From contig CALPMR020000083.1 of assembly GCA_943324725.2 (NCBI GenBank), forward strand, positions 1-10,385: a DNA stretch of 10,385 bases, read 5' to 3'. The DNA is from Bordetella parapertussis. GTDB taxonomy: Bacteria > Cyanobacteriota > Cyanobacteriia > PCC-6307 > Cyanobiaceae. The notes beneath the pieces are model-generated. The model searched no databases and was not told where the DNA came from. It worked only from the letters and a program-made list of their open reading frames with translations. The translations under genes and the position numbers were made by a program. Every line of letters begins with the position of its first letter. The first letter of the stretch is position 1. This document shows, in pieces, positions 4,970 to 10,385 of this stretch.

Positions 4970-6642
4970 TGGTTCCGTCTTCCTGGTGGCTGCGGCTGGC
5001 CCGGTCCCTGCGGATCTGGTGGCTGGCCCTGCGGCTGCTGGCGGGTCTGTGGTGGGACGGGCGCCGCTGGAGCTATCCCGGTGGCTTCAGCGTCGAAAAA
5101 CGCGCCGATCGCCAGCGCCGCACGGCCCATTGGTTGACGGCGGAATTTCTGGCGCTGGGTTCAGCGTTCATCAAGCTCGGCCAGTTGCTCTCGGCTCGCC
5201 CGGATGTGTTGCCCGCCGATGTGGTGGAGGAGCTGGCCCATCTGCAGGATCAGGTGCCGGCTTTCCCCTTCCCGGTGGTGCAGGCGACCCTGGAGGCGGA
5301 GCTCGGCGATCGTTGCGCCGAGATCATCGATCTCGAAGAGCTGCCCCTGGGCTCAGCCAGCCTGGCCCAGGTGCACCGCGCCAGCCTGCGCAGTGGTCGC
5401 CAGGTGGTGTTCAAGGTGCAGCGGCCTGGCCTCGAGCGCCTGTTCCGCCTCGATCTGGAGGTGCTGCAGCAGGTGGCGGCGGCGATTCAGCGCCATCCCC
5501 GCTGGGGCCAGGGCCGCGACTGGATCGGCATTGCCAAGGAGTGCCGCCGCGTCTTGCTGCGGGAACTGGATTTCCGGCTGGAGGCCGAGCATGCCGCCCG
5601 CTTCCGCCAGCAGTTTCTCGATGACCCGGGCATCCGCATTCCGGCGGTGATCTGGGAGCTCAGTTCCAGGCGGGTTCTCTGCCTCGATTTCCTGCCGGGC
5701 ATCAAGATCACCGATCGGCCGGCCCTGCTGGCGGCCGGCATCGATCCGTCGGCGGTGGCGGAAAAGGGGGCAGCCAGTTATCTGCAGCAATTGGTGCGCT
5801 TCGGCTTCTTCCACGCCGATCCCCATCCCGGCAATCTCGCCGTGGCCGCCGATGGCGCCCTCATCTACTACGACTTCGGCATGATGGGCCAGATCTCCGA
5901 GCGCCTGCGCAGTCGCATCGGCCGCATGGTGCGGGCGGCGGCCGGCCGCGACGCCGCGGCCCTGGTGGAGGAGTTGCAGCAGGCCGGGGTGATCGCCACC
6001 GGCATTGAAACCGGCCCGGTGCGCCGTCTGGTGCGGCTGATGCTCAACGAGGCCCTCACCCCGCCGTTCAGCGCCAATGTGCTGGGCAAGCTCTCCGCCG
6101 ATCTCTACGACCTCGTCTACGGCCAGCCCTTTCGCCTGCCGCCGGAGCTGATCTTCGTGATGCGGGCTCTCTCCACCTTCGAGGGGGTGGGCCGCAGCCT
6201 CGATCCGGGCTTTAGCCTGATGGCGATTGCCCGTCCCTACCTGCTGCCCCTGATGACCGCCAGCGGTAACGGCCCCAACGATCTGTTCAACGAAATCTCG
6301 CGCCAGGCGGCCGAGGTGGGCAGCCGGGCCCTGGGCATCCCGCGCCGGCTCGACGAGAGCCTGGCGCGCATCGAGCAGGGCGATCTGCAGGTGCAGATCC
6401 GCGCCGGCGAAACCGATCGTCTGCTGCGGCGCCTGGCCCTGGCTCAGCAGACGGCCGGCCAGGCCTTCCTGCTTGGGGGTCTGGCGGTGGCGGCCTCGCT
6501 GCTGGCGGCCAGCAGCCGCCCCGCACTCACCGCTGTACCCCTGTTGCTGGGGCTGCCGGTGGGCTGGGGCTGGCTGAAGCTGCAGGCCCGGCTCAAGCGC
6601 GATGGCCGGCTGGATCAGATGCCTGGAGTGAAGGCGGAGTGA
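4969..6642 (+). CDS. ABC1/AarF/UbiB-family atypical kinase-like protein
   Basis: This 557-residue protein has all the hallmarks of the UbiB/ADCK (ABC1) family: the KxGQ motif in AFIKLGQLLSARPD (Lys69-Gln72), the Ala/Ser-rich nucleotide loop LGSASLAQVH (127-136) in place of a kinase P-loop, Lys149 in VVFKVQRPGL, the ExD motif in RELDFRLEAE (Glu199, Asp201), the catalytic loop HADPHPGN (282-289) and the DFG metal-binding motif (302-304). Two hydrophobic stretches near the C-terminus (about 485-535) probably anchor it in the membrane, and an N-terminal Trp-rich helix may also touch it. Family members are ATPases/kinases needed for ubiquinone synthesis in proteobacteria and linked to prenylquinone metabolism in plastids; cyanobacteria carry several paralogues, probably acting in plastoquinone or tocopherol-type metabolism. 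The ATG at 4969 overlaps the previous stop and is preferred to the TTG at 4966. The downstream gene is convergent. Confidence 0.95.
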   Translation: MVPSSWWLRLARSLRIWWLALRLLAGLWWDGRRWSYPGGFSVEKRADRQRRTAHWLTAEFLALGSAFIKLGQLLSARPDVLPADVVEELAHLQDQVPAFPFPVVQATLEAELGDRCAEIIDLEELPLGSASLAQVHRASLRSGRQVVFKVQRPGLERLFRLDLEVLQQVAAAIQRHPRWGQGRDWIGIAKECRRVLLRELDFRLEAEHAARFRQQFLDDPGIRIPAVIWELSSRRVLCLDFLPGIKITDRPALLAAGIDPSAVAEKGAASYLQQLVRFGFFHADPHPGNLAVAADGALIYYDFGMMGQISERLRSRIGRMVRAAAGRDAAALVEELQQAGVIATGIETGPVRRLVRLMLNEALTPPFSANVLGKLSADLYDLVYGQPFRLPPELIFVMRALSTFEGVGRSLDPGFSLMAIARPYLLPLMTASGNGPNDLFNEISRQAAEVGSRALGIPRRLDESLARIEQGDLQVQIRAGETDRLLRRLALAQQTAGQAFLLGGLAVAASLLAASSRPALTAVPLLLGLPVGWGWLKLQARLKRDGRLDQMPGVKAE

Positions 6643-6691
6643 GGCGGTTGGACTGAGCCGGCCCGACTGAGCCGACGCGATGGATGCCTAG

Positions 6692-6721
6692 CGGCTGGAG
6701 GCCTGGCCCCCAGCCGGCTGG
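6692..6721. terminator. Inverted repeats between convergent genes, possible bidirectional terminator
   Basis: CGGCTGG (6692-6698) can pair with CCAGCCG (6710-6716), and CCAGCCGGCTGG (6710-6721) is itself a perfect palindrome. They lie in the 86-bp gap between the ABC1 kinase stop and the enolase stop, where two converging transcripts must end. No T run is present, so an intrinsic terminator is only possible. A near-tandem 14-bp repeat starting GACTGAGCCG (6651 and 6665) lies just upstream. Confidence 0.35.
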
Positions 6722-6728
6722 AGCGGCT

Positions 6729-8465
<1,737 letters not shown>

Positions 8466-8471
8466 ATGACG

Positions 8472-8903
8472 ATGAGATTCCTGCACACCATGCTGCGCGT
8501 CGGCGATCTGGAACGCTCGATTGCCTTCTACACCGAGCTGCTGGGGATGCGGCTGCTGCGCCGTGCTGACAACACCCAGTACCGCTACACCCTGGCCTTC
8601 GTCGGCTATGGCGATGAGCGCGACACGGCGGTGCTGGAGCTCACCCACAACTGGGACACCGATCACTACGAGCTGGGTACGGCCTTCGGCCATCTGGCCG
8701 TCAGCTGTGAGGACATCACCGCCACCTGCGAGACGATCCGCTCCAAGGGCGGCAAGGTGGTGCGGGAACCCGGTCCGGTCAAGGGGGGCTCCTCGATGAT
8801 TGCCTTCGTGGAAGATCCCGATGGCTATCGCATCGAGCTGATCGAACGGGCCTCCCCAGCCGCTGCAGCCGCCCCCACCGGTTCGGCCGCGGCTGCGGCC
8901 TGA
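8472..8903 (+). CDS. gloA: Lactoylglutathione lyase (glyoxalase I), single-domain bacterial type
   Basis: Glyoxalase I isomerises the hemithioacetal of methylglyoxal and glutathione to S-lactoylglutathione, detoxifying a by-product of triose phosphates in the cytosol. From the ATG at 8472 the protein has 143 residues. All four metal ligands known from E. coli GloA fall at identical positions: His5 ([13 protein letters not shown]), Glu56 ([10 protein letters not shown]), His74 (AFGHLAVS) and Glu122 (DGYRIELIE). The motif [18 protein letters not shown] (102-119) is also typical. The spacing matches the short, Ni/Co-dependent bacterial form. The extra alanine-rich tail (about 129-143, ending AAAAA) is a local addition with no known role. 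An in-frame ATG at 8466 would add two residues and is equally possible. A ClpB-type gene follows after a short gap on the same strand, so the two may be cotranscribed. Position beside enolase fits a link to lower-glycolytic flux. Confidence 0.96.
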   Translation: MRFLHTMLRVGDLERSIAFYTELLGMRLLRRADNTQYRYTLAFVGYGDERDTAVLELTHNWDTDHYELGTAFGHLAVSCEDITATCETIRSKGGKVVREPGPVKGGSSMIAFVEDPDGYRIELIERASPAAAAAPTGSAAAAA

Positions 8904-8955
8904 GCCCGGTCTGAGTCCATGCCCTCCTGAGTGTTTCAGCGTGACCTCCAGCCCC

Positions 8956-10385
8956 ATGGTCAGCCTCACCACCGATCCCGATCGCTTCAGCGACCAGGCC
9001 TGGGAGCTGCTGCTCACCAGCCAGGACGTGGCCCGGCGCTGGCGGCATGGGGCGATGGATGTGGAGCATCTGCTGCTCACCCTGCTGCGGGACCGGCGCT
9101 GCGCCAGCTGGATCGATCCGCTGCCGCTGGATGTCGATCGCCTGCTGGACCGGCTGGAGGGATTCTGCGCCGATCAGCCCGAGGGCGTCGGCACCACCCT
9201 GTACATCGGTGATGCCCTGGAGGATCTGCTGGAGGCCGCCGATCGCCGCCGCGCCGCCTGGGGCTCCCGGCTGATCGATGTGCCCCACCTGCTGCTGGCC
9301 CTGCTCGGCGATCGCCGCATCGCCGCCGGCTTGCTGGCGGAGGAGGGGCTCAGCGAAGATCTGCTGCTGCGTCAGTGGCGGCCTGCGGTGGCGGCCGCGG
9401 CGGCCCCTGGGGAGATGCCGCCGACCGCCGGCTGGCCGGCGGGGCTGGCGACGGGGGCGGGAAGGGCAGGCGCTTCAAGACCGGCCGCAGCTGCGGCTGG
9501 GCGCGTCGACGAGGTTGGCGGCGGCTCCTCGTCCCCTCGGGATCGGCCGCGGGCCGCTGCCGGGCCGGCCGCCGAGTCCCAGCTGCGGCTGGAGCCGGAA
9601 GGGGGTGAGGCCGAAGCGGGGGGCGACCGCTCAGCGCTGGAGCGCTTCGGCCGCGATCTCACCGCCGCCGCCCGCGACGGCAGCCTTGATCCGGTGGTCG
9701 GTCGGGACACGGAGATCCGGCGCCTGATCCAGGTGCTGTCGCGCCGCAGCAAGAACAATCCGGTGCTGATCGGTGAGCCCGGCGTCGGCAAGACCGCCGT
9801 GGCCGAATCCCTGGCCCAGCGCATCGTTGCCGGCGAGGTGCCCGATGCCCTGCGGGGTCTGCGGCTGGTGGCCCTCGATCTCGGCGCCCTGATCGCCGGC
9901 GCCAAGTTCCGCGGCCAGTTCGAGGAACGGCTGCGGGCCGTGCTGGAGGAGGTGCGCCAGGCCGATGGCAGTGGCGGCGAGGCTCCCGGTCAGCGCGGTG
10001 GCGTGGTGCTGTTCATCGATGAACTGCACAACGTCGTGGCGGGGGAGCGCTCCGGTCCCGATGCCGCCAGCATCCTCAAGCCGGCCCTGGCCCGGGGCGA
10101 TCTGCGCTGCATCGGCGCCACCACCCCGGAGGACTACCGCCGCAGCATCGAGAAGGATCCAGCCCTGGAGCGCCGCTTCCAGCAGGTGCAGATCCGCGAG
10201 CCCGATCAGGACACCTGCGTGCAGATCCTGCGGGGCCTGAAGGAGCGCTACGAGTTGCACCACGGCGTCACGATCACCGACGGCGCCCTGACGGCGGCGG
10301 CCCGGCTGGCGGCCCGCTACATCGTCGATCGCTGCCTGCCGGATTCGGCGATCGATCTGGTCGATGAGGCGGCGGCCCAGCTGAA
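8956..10385 (+). CDS. clpB: ClpB-family AAA+ chaperone (Hsp100), 3' truncated by window edge
   Basis: The frame is open from here to the right edge (476 codons visible), covering the N-domain and most of the first AAA+ module. The Clp N-domain occupies about 10-145 with two repeats ([26 protein letters not shown]). The AAA+ module begins at [20 protein letters not shown] (231-250) and has Walker A GEPGVGKT (273-280), Walker B VVLFIDE (350-356), sensor-1 GATT (387-390) and the arginine fingers in ALERRFQQV (Arg406, Arg407). ClpB hexamers thread aggregated proteins through their pore with DnaK. Oddities: a long Ala/Gly/Pro linker (about 147-225), Phe in place of Tyr in the pore loop ([11 protein letters not shown]), and an insertion before Walker B. 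Together these suggest the divergent ClpB2-type paralogue of cyanobacteria, though this is inference. An in-frame GTG at 8941 is an alternative start. A ClpC assignment is less likely, but the middle domain that would settle it lies outside the window. Confidence 0.92.
   Translation, partial: MVSLTTDPDRFSDQAWELLLTSQDVARRWRHGAMDVEHLLLTLLRDRRCASWIDPLPLDVDRLLDRLEGFCADQPEGVGTTLYIGDALEDLLEAADRRRAAWGSRLIDVPHLLLALLGDRRIAAGLLAEEGLSEDLLLRQWRPAVAAAAAPGEMPPTAGWPAGLATGAGRAGASRPAAAAAGRVDEVGGGSSSPRDRPRAAAGPAAESQLRLEPEGGEAEAGGDRSALERFGRDLTAAARDGSLDPVVGRDTEIRRLIQVLSRRSKNNPVLIGEPGVGKTAVAESLAQRIVAGEVPDALRGLRLVALDLGALIAGAKFRGQFEERLRAVLEEVRQADGSGGEAPGQRGGVVLFIDELHNVVAGERSGPDAASILKPALARGDLRCIGATTPEDYRRSIEKDPALERRFQQVQIREPDQDTCVQILRGLKERYELHHGVTITDGALTAAARLAARYIVDRCLPDSAIDLVDEAAAQL

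Noticed and set aside
4692..5624. A 310-codon plus-strand frame overlapping the small helical protein and the ABC1 kinase
   Set aside because: It is out of frame with the ABC1 kinase, whose motifs are clear, and its Gly/Pro/Arg-rich product is a GC shadow.

Overview
The window looks like the chromosome of a GC-rich picocyanobacterium (Cyanobium/Synechococcus type). This rests on the block of conserved genes on the right: an ABC1/UbiB kinase, enolase, a cyanobacterial-style glyoxalase I and a ClpB-family chaperone. This neighbourhood is familiar from the Synechococcus/Cyanobium group from memory; it was not checked by search. Frequent CGATCG sites and two full HIP1 octamers (GCGATCGC at 4249-4256 and 9308-9315) support the same origin.

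Layout. Positions 1-3413 are accessory and carry the end of a surface-polysaccharide-type locus: the 3' part of a hexapeptide acyltransferase (2-385), about 1.24 kb with no supportable intact gene (386-1629), then a transketolase split into two overlapping genes (1630-2472 and 2469-3413). Base composition here is mosaic; some stretches are under 40% GC while later transketolase stretches are near 65%. Positions 3414-4013 hold a decayed, frameshifted insertion-sequence relic and hairpin-forming DNA, and mark the boundary of the accessory block. From 4014 onward the DNA is uniformly GC-rich core genome.

Core part. A three-gene plus-strand unit (4014-6642) encodes a small one-pass membrane/coiled-coil protein, a small helical protein and an AarF/UbiB/ABC1 kinase-like protein whose start overlaps the preceding stop by one base. 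It converges on enolase (6729-8021, minus strand). Enolase diverges from gloA (8472-8903) across a 450-bp GC-rich intergenic region, and gloA is followed closely by a ClpB-type AAA+ protein that runs off the right edge.

How they work together. The left genes probably make or decorate an exported glycan; the split transketolase would move a two-carbon ketol unit for an unusual sugar or its precursor. The right genes are housekeeping: glycolysis (enolase), methylglyoxal detoxification (GloA), protein quality control (ClpB type) and prenylquinone or membrane-lipid-related control (ABC1 kinase). No intact mobile element, CRISPR array, rRNA or tRNA was found. The most interesting points are the split transketolase, the IS debris on both sides of it, and the unusual linker and pore-loop features of the ClpB-like protein.
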